A stretch of 64,000 nucleotides of DNA from an uncultured Vibrio sp. (GCA_947504195.1 CANNGN010000005.1:124001-188000), one strand, 5' to 3'; shown: positions 52,253 to 62,200, numbered from the stretch's first letter. Notes: generated by a model not told the origin, from the sequence alone. Translations and numbers: made by a program.

Positions 52253-53167
52253 CTATATCGTGTGATCGATTGAGCCTGGTTCATCACTTTCAATGGTGAA
52301 TTTCTGGCTTAGCAGGGTACTTAATTGTTCAAAGTAATCGGCATTACTTTTATTACCAAGTAATTTACACAACTCATTGCCTGTTGGACTGAAACGAAAG
52401 TAGAGTAATCGAATACCTTTAGATAAAGGGGATAGTGATACTCGCTTTGCTTGGTAATGTAAAACAAGTGGTGGGTTGAGTTCAATTTCACCAGATTCTA
52501 ATTCAGAGGCATGCAATAACCCTAATTCTATTAATACGAGCAAGCTTGAATAAGGTAAATGAAAATTGCCAAGGCTAATGCTAATGGAGTTATCTCGCTT
52601 ACCGAAGCTAAAAATTGAACCTTGAGACTTTATGCCTACACAAATTTTCTTGCTACTATCTTGCCCAAAACTGCAGGCTATTGTTGCTGCGCGTTGGAGA
52701 ATTTGTGCTTCTTTTGGCGTCATGTCTTTAAGCACTTTTAATGCTTTCATCGACGTTGAACCTGGATTGGTGACTTCGAGCTTTAGTACTTGAGCCCACA
52801 AACGTTGCATTGAACTGTTATGGATTTCTTGTGCCATGGTAAAAAAGCGAAGTAACCAATCTTGATCAGGCTCACCTGCGGTCTCATTTTTACAGCTTGA
52901 TAGTGCGATCTTCATGATCTGTTCTAAGTTTTTTTGGCGCTGTTCTTTGAGGCGATTTTCGCGGTCTATTGCTCTCTCTAATGGGGAAAGGGGATCTTTG
53001 GTTTTAACCAATAATGCATCAAGACCATGAGATTGAGCGATTTGCATCACTTGACTAGCACTATCTTTAATGTGGTTCTTAGTGCGCTTTTGGGTATTCG
53101 ATGTTGTTTCGGTGGGAGGGGCAATAATAACCGACGTTTTTTCCTTTTCCATGCTTGAGTCACCCAT
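52253..53167 (-). CDS. TIGR03899 family protein
   Basis: 304 residues, cytoplasmic, with a charged N-terminal third, and the body NLEQIMKIALSSCKNETAGEPDQDWLLRFFTMAQEIHNSSMQRLWAQVLKLEVTNPGS cut here for length. The pattern (DxDWLxRFFxxAxxIxNxxMQxLWAxxL) is that of TIGR03899/DUF2806-like proteins found in Vibrio and Shewanella. No known function. Convergent with cobA and 124 bp from the zinc locus on the same strand. Confidence 0.75.
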   Translation of the reverse strand: MGDSSMEKEKTSVIIAPPTETTSNTQKRTKNHIKDSASQVMQIAQSHGLDALLVKTKDPLSPLERAIDRENRLKEQRQKNLEQIMKIALSSCKNETAGEPDQDWLLRFFTMAQEIHNSSMQRLWAQVLKLEVTNPGSTSMKALKVLKDMTPKEAQILQRAATIACSFGQDSSKKICVGIKSQGSIFSFGKRDNSISISLGNFHLPYSSLLVLIELGLLHASELESGEIELNPPLVLHYQAKRVSLSPLSKGIRLLYFRFSPTGNELCKLLGNKSNADYFEQLSTLLSQKFTIESDEPGSIDHTI

Positions 53168-53262
53168 TACTCATTCTAGTAAGTATTAATCTAGCCTGTA
53201 TTTGTTAATTCAGCCAGTCTAGTTTTCTTAGTTCGAGAGGTCTTGCGATACTCACGTTAAAT

Positions 53263-53283
53263 AAGCCGAATTTTCATCGGCTT
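53263..53283 (-). terminator. Hairpin at the end of the zinc locus
   Basis: AAGCCGA (53263-53269) with TCGGCTT (53277-53283), nine bases after the DUF3299 stop; on the minus strand a TTATTTAA stretch follows. A plausible weak terminator. Confidence 0.5.
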
Positions 53284-53291
53284 ATTAGCTA

Positions 53292-53792
53292 TTACATATC
53301 ATCGTACTCTTCAATACTCTTACCTTCGAGAATGTATCCTGCTTGACCAAACTCACTATCAAATGCTTCTGATTTTAGTGTACCTACAACGTAGATGACG
53401 TCCCAAAGTTCTTGAACCGGTGCGCCATCTGGGAACTTAACATACACAATTTGATTCGGTGGCGGCGGCGGTACATGAATACAAGCGCCAAAATAAGGGA
53501 CTAAGAGAAATTCTGTAACCGTATTTTCATCTCCCTCAAGTGGCACGACAAACCCCGGAATTTTAATCAGAGTTCCATCTAGTTCTGGGCGAACTTTTCC
53601 TACTGTTGTTTGTTCTGCTGGAGAGTTCCCTTCATGATCAGTTAACAGTGCTAAGCCTTGATCGTTAAATTGGTTGCGTTCTTCTACTGGCACGAGATCA
53701 ATCCAGTCTAGCTTTTCAGGTTCTGCTTGCGCTTGGCAAAGCGGTATGACAAGCATAAGTAAAATAGTAAACCACCTTCTTGGGTTGGTCAT
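53292..53792 (-). CDS. DUF3299 periplasmic protein of the zinc locus
   Basis: 166 residues with a signal peptide (about 1-23, cleavage after AQA). The body has LDWIDLVP, IKIPGFVVPLEG and the conserved FLLVPYFGACIHVPPPPPNQIVYV with Cys and His residues close together, likely a metal or redox site. DUF3299 proteins occur beside MacB-like ABC transporters. Last gene of the operon, 12 bp after the permease; likely one of the accessory Zrg proteins of the V. cholerae zinc system (by position). Confidence 0.82.
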   Translation of the reverse strand: MTNPRRWFTILLMLVIPLCQAQAEPEKLDWIDLVPVEERNQFNDQGLALLTDHEGNSPAEQTTVGKVRPELDGTLIKIPGFVVPLEGDENTVTEFLLVPYFGACIHVPPPPPNQIVYVKFPDGAPVQELWDVIYVVGTLKSEAFDSEFGQAGYILEGKSIEEYDDM

Positions 53793-53804
53793 AAAGATTC
53801 CCTT

Positions 53805-55076
53805 TTAAATTCGGATTGTCATGCCATCAGCCAATGATTGGCGATAGGCTCGTACAGCTGGAATAATACCGATGATCATACCTGCAAATTGAACGTAACC
53901 CAATAATATCCACTCATGAGCAGTAAGCGTTGATAACGTAATCGCAATGCCATATTGGTTGTGGATAATGGGTGCAGCAATTGACATTAATAGAAAGCAT
54001 CCTAGCACACCAGTAATTATTCCCAAGAACGTTAGCGCACTGGCCTCACTGACTAACAGTGAAAACACATGTTTCGGGCGAGCGCCCATTGCTCGTAATA
54101 TTGCCATTTCTCGTCGACGTTCTTGTAAGCTGGTTAGGAGGCTACTAAGCATCCCCAATAGACCGGCAATGACAACAAAAATAGATACGGCCATTAATGC
54201 TTGCTCTGCGACAGACATCATTTGCCATAGCTCATGCAGCGCCACTCCAGGTAAAATTGCACTCAGTGGTTCAAATCGATAAGTGTTGATTTCTCTTTGC
54301 AACGCAAATGTCTTTATCTTCGATTTCAATCCAAGCAGCATTGCGGTGATCTCTTTAGGCTGTAAACGTTCGGAATTGGCTGCTGCCTTCAAGGTCTCAG
54401 CATCCGGTGTTTTACCAATATGCGCACCGGACTCCCACCCAACATGGATGGCGGTAATGGCTTGCAGTGAAACATGTACCGTTTTGTCTACTGGTGTTCC
54501 TGTTGGCGCTAAAATACCAGTGACGGTAAAGGGTAAATTATCATGTCGGCTAAATCCAACGTCACTGATCCCGTGTGCGATAATGATTTCTGATCCAACG
54601 GTATAGCCAAGTTTTTTTGCAACATCAGCACCAATCACGGTATCAAATAGCCCATCGAATGGTTTACCTGTCGCAAAGGTGAGTGCTTGTTTCTGACCAT
54701 AGTGAAAGTGTTCAAAATAGTCGAGGTTTGTACCCATGACTCGAAAACCTCTGTGTGAATCACCTAAAGAAATGGGAATCGACCACTTTACAGCGGAATC
54801 TTCGCTAAAGTGCTGGTAGCTTTTCCAGTCGATATTATTGGTGGCATTACCAATTCTAAATACCGAATAGAGTAATAAATTAACTTGGCCAGATCGCCCG
54901 CCAACAATGAGATCAGTCCCTGAGATAGTATTGGCAAAGCTGCTTTTAGCTTGAGTTCTGATCCGTTCGACACCGAGCAATAAGATAACGGATATAGCAA
55001 CGGTAAGAATCGTCAGAATGGCCGTGGTTTTTCGGTTAAGAACACTCTTCCACGCTAAGTTTGCAATCACGTTCAT
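53805..55076 (-). CDS. zrgC: MacB/FtsX-type ABC permease of the zinc locus
   Basis: 423 residues. Four membrane helices: one at about 16-36, then three in the C-terminal FtsX domain (about 290-415, with SLLTSLQERRREMAILRAMGARPKHVF). A large periplasmic MacB-PCD domain (about 40-260) lies between. This is mechanotransmission-type architecture, not a classic ZnuB-type importer. It overlaps the ATPase gene by four bases (ATGA). The zrg name follows V. cholerae ZrgABCDE, matched by gene content and the neighbouring msrA-tamAB. Confidence 0.85.
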   Translation of the reverse strand: MNVIANLAWKSVLNRKTTAILTILTVAISVILLLGVERIRTQAKSSFANTISGTDLIVGGRSGQVNLLLYSVFRIGNATNNIDWKSYQHFSEDSAVKWSIPISLGDSHRGFRVMGTNLDYFEHFHYGQKQALTFATGKPFDGLFDTVIGADVAKKLGYTVGSEIIIAHGISDVGFSRHDNLPFTVTGILAPTGTPVDKTVHVSLQAITAIHVGWESGAHIGKTPDAETLKAAANSERLQPKEITAMLLGLKSKIKTFALQREINTYRFEPLSAILPGVALHELWQMMSVAEQALMAVSIFVVIAGLLGMLSSLLTSLQERRREMAILRAMGARPKHVFSLLVSEASALTFLGIITGVLGCFLLMSIAAPIIHNQYGIAITLSTLTAHEWILLGYVQFAGMIIGIIPAVRAYRQSLADGMTIRI

Positions 55077-55774
55077 TGTTGACCTCCAGCGCGGTTAAGT
55101 TCAGGTAAGCTGATTGCACGAGAAAACTTAGTTTCTAAAGTTGGATCATGACTAACAAAGACAACCGTTGAGTTGACTCGGTTGGCCTCTTCTAACAATA
55201 AGCTTATAAATGCACTGCGCGAGTCATAATCTAGAGCGGAAGTGGGTTCATCTGCAATAAGAAGTTGTGGCGAGCCTATTAGTGCTCTCGCCGCAGCAAC
55301 ACGCTGTTGTTGACCAATACTTAACTCTACCACTGGTTGATGCATTAAGGTCTTATCCAGTTTTAGACGAGTGAGCAACTGTTCACTGTCTGATAGCACA
55401 TCGTCGTGGAGGTTAGCGCGTCTGCGAATTGAAAATTGACATGGCAAAGCGACATTTTCGATTACTGATAAATATGGCAGTAAATTAAACTGTTGGAAAA
55501 TATACCCAATATTATCGGCTCGAAATTGATCACGCTGTTGTGGTTTCAAGTGGCCAAGTTGAGTCTCTAAAATACTCACTTTTCCTGATGTTGCTGAGTT
55601 GATACCAGTGAGTAAGCTCAGAAGTGTGGACTTGCCACATCCGCTAGGGCCTTTGATAAATAAATGCTCACCGCGTTTAACCGTTAGGTTTTCGATATCG
55701 ATAATAGATGTCGACGCTTTAGGCCAGTGAAACTTCACGTTAGAGAGATCGATAACAGGGGATGAATTGCTCAT
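55073..55774 (-). CDS. zrgB: LolD/MacB-type ABC ATPase of the zinc locus
   Basis: 233-residue ATP-binding subunit. Walker A GPSGCGKS (near 39-46), Q-loop FQQFNLLPYLSVIENVALP, signature LSIGQQQRVAAARAL, Walker B LLIADEPTSALD, H-loop VFVSHD. Closest in style to LolD/MacB. Separated from zrgA by a strong hairpin (55791-55824) and coupled to the permease gene. Confidence 0.9.
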   Translation of the reverse strand: MSNSSPVIDLSNVKFHWPKASTSIIDIENLTVKRGEHLFIKGPSGCGKSTLLSLLTGINSATSGKVSILETQLGHLKPQQRDQFRADNIGYIFQQFNLLPYLSVIENVALPCQFSIRRRANLHDDVLSDSEQLLTRLKLDKTLMHQPVVELSIGQQQRVAAARALIGSPQLLIADEPTSALDYDSRSAFISLLLEEANRVNSTVVFVSHDPTLETKFSRAISLPELNRAGGQQ

Positions 55775-55790
55775 GGTCTTTTGCCTATGT

Positions 55791-55824
55791 CCCGTAAAAG
55801 TAAGAGCCGACTTACTTTTACGGG
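55791..55824 (-). repeat. 14-bp-stem hairpin between zrgA and zrgB
   Basis: CCCGTAAAAGTAAG (55791-55804) and its exact complement (55811-55824) with a six-base loop, 17 bases from each gene. There is no T-tract, so it should not fully stop transcription. It may protect the zrgA 3' end so that the periplasmic binder is made in excess of the transporter. Confidence 0.8.
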
Positions 55825-55840
55825 TGGGTGGACGTATTAA

Positions 55841-56557
55841 TTAAAGTTGAACAGTCGGTTGGTCAGCGTTAAGTTCGACAGCGGTTTGCTGTTTGTCGGT
55901 AAACACGTTTACGTCGATTTCATGCGTAGTTGGGAATGCAGTGAACCAAGTTGTGGTTAACGACTTTAACTCGCTTATTTGTTCACAATGATAAGTGTAT
56001 TCGATAGTAAACTCACTGTGTGTCCCTTCTTCGTGGTCATGTCCTTCGTGACCTTCTTCATGGCTATCGTGGTCATGATCTTTGTGTTCGCCTTCATGGC
56101 TATCGTGGTCGTGGTCTTTGTGTTCGTCTTTATGGCTATCGTGGTCATGATCTTTGTGCTCATCTTCATGGCTATCGTGGTCATGGTCTTTGTGCCCGTC
56201 TTCATGACCTTCGTGGTCATGCTCCTCGTGCTCTTCACCTGGCGCATGTACGTGAGCGGTTTCCAATGAACAGTTTGCTGCTGAATTTAGTGAGACTAAC
56301 TTGTTGGCATCTTCTAGGATCTCAACGGCATTATCTATTTTTTTATGATCTTGTTCATTTTCTGGATGATGTTCAAAACCCACAATATCCATACCTGGTG
56401 ACGTGATTTCAATCAGCAAGTCATGCCCATCTTGAGCAATGTTCATTTCGATATTGCCATGAACATGAGCGCCGTGTTGACGAACTTCTTCGTTTGCTAG
56501 AGATGGGGTTGAAAGAGCCAATCCAACTAGGATAGATAAAGGTAGTTGCTTGTACAT
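55841..56557 (-). CDS. zrgA: Zinc-binding periplasmic protein ZrgA (DUF2796), His-rich
   Basis: 238 residues. Signal peptide about 1-22 (cleavage after LANE region), then HGAHVHGNIEMNIAQDGHDLLIEITSPGMDIVGFEHHPE typical of DUF2796. A His/Asp/Glu-rich segment (about 110-185) is made of 12-residue repeats HKDHDHDSHEDE. A C-terminal domain with EYTYHCEQI and two cysteines closes the protein. Starts at 56557 with GGAGAAC upstream. First gene of the zrg operon, behind a Zur box; role: periplasmic zinc capture for the ABC system. Confidence 0.9.
   Translation of the reverse strand: MYKQLPLSILVGLALSTPSLANEEVRQHGAHVHGNIEMNIAQDGHDLLIEITSPGMDIVGFEHHPENEQDHKKIDNAVEILEDANKLVSLNSAANCSLETAHVHAPGEEHEEHDHEGHEDGHKDHDHDSHEDEHKDHDHDSHKDEHKDHDHDSHEGEHKDHDHDSHEEGHEGHDHEEGTHSEFTIEYTYHCEQISELKSLTTTWFTAFPTTHEIDVNVFTDKQQTAVELNADQPTVQL
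56060..56203. repeat. 36-bp tandem repeat (four copies) in zrgA
   Basis: Four consecutive units start at 56060, 56096, 56132 and 56168, each beginning ATGGCTATCGTGGTC on the plus strand, with degenerate copies on both sides (e.g. from 56204). Each unit encodes one 12-residue His/Asp-rich block. The units differ by a few bases. Confidence 0.9.
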
Positions 56558-56630
56558 GTTGTTCTCCAAATTCAAATTAGGTGTTCTTTGTCACGATCAA
56601 ATTGATGCTCGATAAATGCAAAGCTCATTC

Positions 56631-56657
56631 CTCAGTAATATCGATACTATTGCTGAG
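56631..56657 (-). promoter_or_regulatory. Hairpin in the zrgA 5' leader
   Basis: CTCAGTAATA (56631-56640) and TATTGCTGAG (56648-56657) pair with one G-T, around a seven-base loop. It lies in the roughly 160-nt leader between the Zur-covered promoter and zrgA. Confidence 0.5.
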
Positions 56658-56713
56658 TGGTGAATTTGTGCGGATTAAATATTGAAGAGCGCATCAACTT
56701 ATATATGGAAAGT

Positions 56714-56751
56714 AGGAATTGTTATAATATAACAATTCCTATCAGAGACAA
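56714..56751 (-). promoter_or_regulatory. Zur box over the zrgA promoter
   Basis: 56714-56740 is a perfect 27-bp palindrome with core GTTATAATATAAC, matching the gammaproteobacterial Zur consensus. On the minus strand TTGTCT (56751-56746), 16 bp, and TATTAT (56729-56724) form a promoter whose -10 and spacer lie in the palindrome, so zinc-loaded Zur should block it. It begins only a few bases after the msrA stop. Confidence 0.85.
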
Positions 56752-56754
56752 GTC

Positions 56755-57387
56755 TTAATCTTGAGAGGGAAAACAAACCCCTGTTCCTTTCAGACCACAG
56801 TAACCATCAGGGTTTTTAGCCAAATATTGCTGGTGGTAACTTTCTGCATAATAGAAAGGTTTAGCAGGCTGGATTTCGGTGGTAATTACAGGCAGTGATT
56901 TAGACTCTAATAGCTGTTGAAACTTTTTTTGCGAGCGTTCGATGATCGCTTTTTGTTCGTCGTTGTAATAGTAAATCGCTGAGCGATATTGAGTACCGAT
57001 ATCGTTCCCTTGACGCATACCTTGTGTAGGATCGTGATGTTCCCAGAAATACGCTAATAGCTGATCGAGAGTCAGGGTATTGGGATCATAAATAATTCGG
57101 ACAACTTCGGTATGCCCAGTGGTTCCGCTGCATACTTCTTCATAGGTTGGGTTTGGAGTTAGCCCGCCTGAATAACCAACAGCAGTAGAAAGCACACCGT
57201 CTATTTGCCAAAATAATCGTTCTGCACCCCAAAAGCATCCCATGCCGACAATGATTTTTTGTTGTCCGTTTTTGGGCTCAGCAGATAAAATCGATTGATT
57301 GACGTAGTGAATATCGTCGATTTGAAGTGGTGTTGCTCTCCCTTTTGGAGGAGTATCAATAATGGGCATTTCGTTATTATTCGACAT
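56755..57387 (-). CDS. msrA: Peptide methionine-S-sulfoxide reductase MsrA
   Basis: 210 residues, same length class as E. coli MsrA. The catalytic cysteine is in GMGCFWGAERLFWQIDGV. The family motifs YSGG, GTTGHTEVVRIIYDP and YAESYHQQYLAKNPDGYCGLKGTGVCFPSQD follow, the last containing the resolving cysteines. It reduces methionine-S-sulfoxide in proteins. Divergent from tamA, as in E. coli. Confidence 0.96.
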   Translation of the reverse strand: MSNNNEMPIIDTPPKGRATPLQIDDIHYVNQSILSAEPKNGQQKIIVGMGCFWGAERLFWQIDGVLSTAVGYSGGLTPNPTYEEVCSGTTGHTEVVRIIYDPNTLTLDQLLAYFWEHHDPTQGMRQGNDIGTQYRSAIYYYNDEQKAIIERSQKKFQQLLESKSLPVITTEIQPAKPFYYAESYHQQYLAKNPDGYCGLKGTGVCFPSQD

Positions 57388-57513
57388 ACAGTACCTATAT
57401 AAGAAGGAATGTTGTTACCAACCATAATCTAGATTTCGCGGTAAGGATACAGACAGTGTGTTTCGAAACCGTTAAGATATGCAAAATTAGCCTATTTCCC
57501 CAAAAATTGTTGT

Positions 57514-59226
57514 ATGAGATTGTTGTTACCCTCACTAGCTATTAGCCTTTTCCTTATGTCTTCCAGTGCATACTCCGATGTTGATTTAACGATTAAGGGG
57601 GTAAAAGGAGCAGAAAAAGAAAATATTGATGCTTACTTATCGTCAATCGACGAAGATGATTATTCAACGAGTTTACGCTTTCGCTCTCGGTTGAAAGATG
57701 AAATAACGCTGGCTCTCAATGCTCTTGGATACTATCACCCAGAGATCTCATTTCGCGTAGAAGACGATGGCCAAGAATTGGTGGTGAACGTTGATCGTGG
57801 ACCGGCCACTGTCATCAAAAGCTTGGATATTCAGCTCGACGGTGAAGCGAACACGGATAATGATTTTGTGCAGCTTATCGAAGAGAGCTCACTAAAAATT
57901 GGAAGCGTGATAAACCAAGGCGAATATGACAGTTTAAAAGCGAGTATTCAAAGCTTGGCGGTGAATAAAGGTTACTTCAACGGCCAATTTCGCCAAAGCA
58001 GTTTAGCGATATCTCCTCAACTTAACCAAGCATTTGTTACGCTCGATTATGACAGTGGTGAACGTTTTCGTTATGGTGAGATCAATATAGAAGGCAGTCA
58101 AATTTTAGAGTCAAAAGTTGAATTATTAAAATCGTTTGACGAAGGTGATAAATATTTGGTTTCCGAGTTGGGTGAATTCAATCAACAGCTTTCCAATACA
58201 GGGTGGTTTTCCACTGTCTTAATTCAGCCAAATTTAGACGAGGCTGGTGAGAACAATGTACTTCCTATCGATGTAACACTTTTGCCCGCTGTGAAAAACA
58301 AAATGGAAGTGGGGATTGGGTATTCTACCGATGTTGGCGTTCGAGGTTCTTTTATCTGGAATAAGCCCTGGTTGAATGAAAAAGGACACTCTTTTTCCAG
58401 TAATCTGTCGCTTTCCGAAACGGAACAAACGGTCACAGCAAGTTATAAGATTCCATTAGATAATCCTATTGATGAATATTATGTCATTCAGTATGGGTTA
58501 AAAAATGAAGACAGCTCCGACACTCAAAGTATTGAATCAAACTTAGCTCTAAAGCGATTTTTGCATTTTGATAATGGCTGGAATCGCACGTTATCGATTC
58601 GCTATTTAATTGAAAACTATGAGCAAGGGTCATTAGACGATATTGCTCACTTTGTCCTGCCAGGTATTACGTTTTCTCGAACTCGAAGCCGTGGAACTCG
58701 GTTAATTCATTGGGGAGATAAAATTACAGCAACTGCAGAGTACGGGAATGAAGATTTTTTCTCTGATACGGACATTTTACATCTAACCGGTGAAGGCGCT
58801 TTAATTCGAACGCTTTCCGATACTCACCGAACCATTTTTCGTGTAGCAGGTGGGGCAAATTTAATTGATGATTTTGGCGAAGTCCCACCGTCACTGCGTT
58901 TTTATGCTGGTGGAGACAACAGTATCAGAGGTTATGACTATGAGTCTATTTCCCCAACGGATTCCAATGGTGATGTCGTGGGCGGAAAGTTCTTAATTAC
59001 CTCTTCAGTTGAGTATCAGTATCACGTTTATGGGAATTGGTGGGGAGCGCTTTTCTACGACATTGGCGATGCGTTTGATGATATGCCTGATTTGAAACAC
59101 GGTGTAGGTTTTGGCGCGCGTTGGGTTTCTCCAATTGGGCCACTTCGCCTTGATTTTGCTTGGGGATTAGATGAAGAGCCGAGTGATCAATTCCATATCC
59201 ACTTTACTTTAGGGCCTGAATTATGA
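57514..59226 (+). CDS. tamA: Outer-membrane translocation and assembly protein TamA
   Basis: 570 residues. Signal peptide about 1-21 (cleavage after SAYS), three POTRA domains (about 22-260), and a 16-strand BamA-like barrel (about 265-570) with the lid-loop motif FYAGGDNSIRGYDYESISP and the last strand ending HFTLGPEL. It works with TamB in autotransporter assembly and phospholipid transport to the outer membrane. Its stop overlaps the tamB start (ATGA). Confidence 0.95.
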   Translation: MRLLLPSLAISLFLMSSSAYSDVDLTIKGVKGAEKENIDAYLSSIDEDDYSTSLRFRSRLKDEITLALNALGYYHPEISFRVEDDGQELVVNVDRGPATVIKSLDIQLDGEANTDNDFVQLIEESSLKIGSVINQGEYDSLKASIQSLAVNKGYFNGQFRQSSLAISPQLNQAFVTLDYDSGERFRYGEINIEGSQILESKVELLKSFDEGDKYLVSELGEFNQQLSNTGWFSTVLIQPNLDEAGENNVLPIDVTLLPAVKNKMEVGIGYSTDVGVRGSFIWNKPWLNEKGHSFSSNLSLSETEQTVTASYKIPLDNPIDEYYVIQYGLKNEDSSDTQSIESNLALKRFLHFDNGWNRTLSIRYLIENYEQGSLDDIAHFVLPGITFSRTRSRGTRLIHWGDKITATAEYGNEDFFSDTDILHLTGEGALIRTLSDTHRTIFRVAGGANLIDDFGEVPPSLRFYAGGDNSIRGYDYESISPTDSNGDVVGGKFLITSSVEYQYHVYGNWWGALFYDIGDAFDDMPDLKHGVGFGARWVSPIGPLRLDFAWGLDEEPSDQFHIHFTLGPEL

Positions 59227-62200
59227 TTAAAGCCATGTTTCGTGTATCCAAGTGGCTATTCATTAGTACTGTGCTGCTGATTCTACTGATTTTTCTACTC
59301 AGTGTCGGGTTACTTTATACTGAAAGTGGACTGCGACTTGCGACTTGGGGAGTTGAAAAATCGGTACCAGAATTAACGATTGGCAAAGCGAACGGTGTCT
59401 TAGGTAGGTCATTTTCTTTGAATCACGTTGAGTACCATCGAGCAGAACCTAAATTGGATTTCAGTGTAGAGTCGTTAAGTCTCGCTCTCGAAGCTAAATG
59501 TCTGTTTCAGCCAGCAATATGTTTGAATTCAGTACAAGCGTCGGGTGTTAGCTTTGATATGCCAAAAGCCCCCGATTCTGAAGAAGAGAATGAGCCAACA
59601 GAACCTTTGAAATTAGTCAAAGCGCCTTTACCCATTCGTATCGATGGTATTGAGTTAAACGATATTTCATTAATGGCACTTGGTAATAAGGTGAGCTGGA
59701 AGCAGTTTTCAACTGGAATTGAGTGGCGAAGAAGCAAGCTTACCGTGAGTAACACCGAGTGGCGTGATATTGATGTTCATGTCGCCACGACAGATTCAGA
59801 CCAAACTGAAGAAAAAAAATCGAACTCCCCGATAGTGTTACCTGAAGTGTGGGTTCCTTTGAATATTGATGTTACTCAGTTCAATATGGAACGTTTTACT
59901 TTGCATCAAGATACTCCAGTTGTCGTGAACGAGCTGACATTTTCTGTGAGTGCTTTCCAAAATGATATCGAATTGACTGGTTTTGCTCTCGATATGCCAG
60001 AAGTTGATGTTAGTGCAAATGGCAACATTTCTCTGAAGGAGAGTTACCCACTAGAGTTTGAACTTTCATCCATAGCTAAATTAGAACAAGCGAAAGGGCA
60101 ATCGGTTAAAGCACGCTTGTCCGGTAGTCTTGAGAAACTGGAGCTCGACTTGGCTTTAAGTGACCAAGCGACAGGTGATATTCGTGGCCAAGTACAGCTT
60201 TTGGAGCCGAAGTTACCCTTTCATCTTTCTATCGATCAGCTAAAGGGGCAATGGCCAATTGTGAGCCAATCGGCTGATGTCAAAGTGGATGATATAAATG
60301 GCGAAATATCAGGTAGTTTGGATAAATTTACTTTGAGCCTACGAGGAGATGTGTCGGGTAACGCGTTTCCAGATACATCTCTTGAACTTCAAGGTAGTGG
60401 AAGTCAAACCAACATAGATTTACCTAAGATTTATCTCGCAACACTGGGTGGTGACGTTGAAGGACGAGTGACTGCAAGTTGGGGAGATAGTATTGAGATT
60501 AATACGAATCTTACTTTAGATAAGATACAACCAGATCAACATTGGCCTGAAATTCCGGGGTTAATCGGTGGCCATCTTGTGGCGTCTGCTTCGATCGGCG
60601 GAGAAAATGCATGGCAAACACAGGTTTCGACATTGGATATTCAAGGTGATCTTCTTAATTACCCCTTGGATGTTAATGGTGTTCTAGAAGGCGTTCAAAC
60701 TCAAGCGGGTGCTCCTATTCAGCTCTCTACATCTGGGCTCACATTCGCTCACGGTGAAAATAAGATCTTTGCATCCGGAGAGCTCGCACAGCAATGGGAT
60801 ATGGATGTTGACTTAATGATCCCTGATATCGATAAAAGTATCCCTAACCTTGCTGGACAGGTTAACGGGAAGATTCAACTTCGGGGTGATACGACCGAAC
60901 CGCAAGTTGATCTTGACGTATCCGCAAATGATATTGATTGGCAAGATCAGATAAAGATTGCAAGTGCGACATTAAAGGGCAAGGTATGGCCGCTACATAC
61001 TCCTTCTGCCGATGTTCTTCTTGCGATGGATACGGTGGATTACCAAAGAGAAAAGCTTGATCAAGTTGATGTACACCTTGCAGGAGAATTAGCCAAACAT
61101 GCCGTCTATCTCACAACAGAAGCGCCATGGGGAAAAGGTGAGTTAGAAATCACTGGGCAACTAGACCAAGAGATGACCAAATGGGTTGGAGAGTTGCATC
61201 AGTTCGTCCTGGAAAGCGAACCAAGTCGACTTTATCTTGAAAAACCAACCTCCGTAATCGCAAATATTACCGATCAAGAAATTACCGTTGATGCACATTG
61301 TTGGCGTGAGAGTGAAGCCAGTTTATGTTTACAGGAACGCAGTATCTTTTCTGCTGAGAAATCACAAGCACGATGGTTGTTATCTAATTTTAACTTTTCA
61401 CAAATTCAACAAGTTATTCCTGAATATACTGAATTGGATGGTGATGTTAATGCAGATATTTTAGTTGAATATGAATCGGGAGAGGCACCAAAACTCGATG
61501 CCAATGTTAAATTTGGTAAAGGTAAAGTTGTTCAACAATTGAGTGAGCCTGTGACTGTTGGATGGGATGATGTATCTCTGCAAATCAACGTGGCGGAAAA
61601 TAAGCTGGTCAGTTCTGGACGTATTAACTTAACTGATAATGGCGACATTCAGCTGAATGCTGAGGTCAGTGGTCTTGATATTGATGATAAAACCGTTGAT
61701 GGGCAATTTCATATCGATCAAGTTACGCTTGAAGCGTTAGGGCCACTATTAGGCGATTATGGGCATGTGAACGCTGTGGTGAATGGCCAAGTTGACTTAA
61801 ATGGGTCATTACTTCAACCCCAAATATTGGGCCAGTTGGCAATAACGAATATTGCAGCTGAAGGGGAAGTGACACCATTTGATATTAGTGATGGGCAGTT
61901 TTCAATTCGCTTTTTGGGGTATCAAGCTGAGTTAGAGGCTGGATTGGTTACGGAAGATGGTCAGCTAAATGTGACGGGCGATGCTGATTGGCAAAATATA
62001 GATAAATGGACGTTTAATAGTCATATCTTTGCGGATGAATTGAATATCAAAGTTCCCCCTATGGTAGACATTAAATCGAGCCCAGATATTAACTTTTCGA
62101 TGACACCTCAAAAAGTGACAATCGCTGGAGATATTAATTTACCTTGGGGAGAAATTGTTGTTGAAGAGCTGCCCGAGAGTGCGACTAAGGTATCGAGTGA

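Noticed and set aside
56060..56203. CRISPR-like array because of regular 36-bp spacing
   Set aside because: The units are directly adjacent with no unique spacers and lie in frame inside zrgA.
55979..56406. Long plus-strand open frames across zrgA
   Set aside because: They are produced by the 36-bp His/Asp repeat read on the opposite strand; low-complexity products and no ribosome site.
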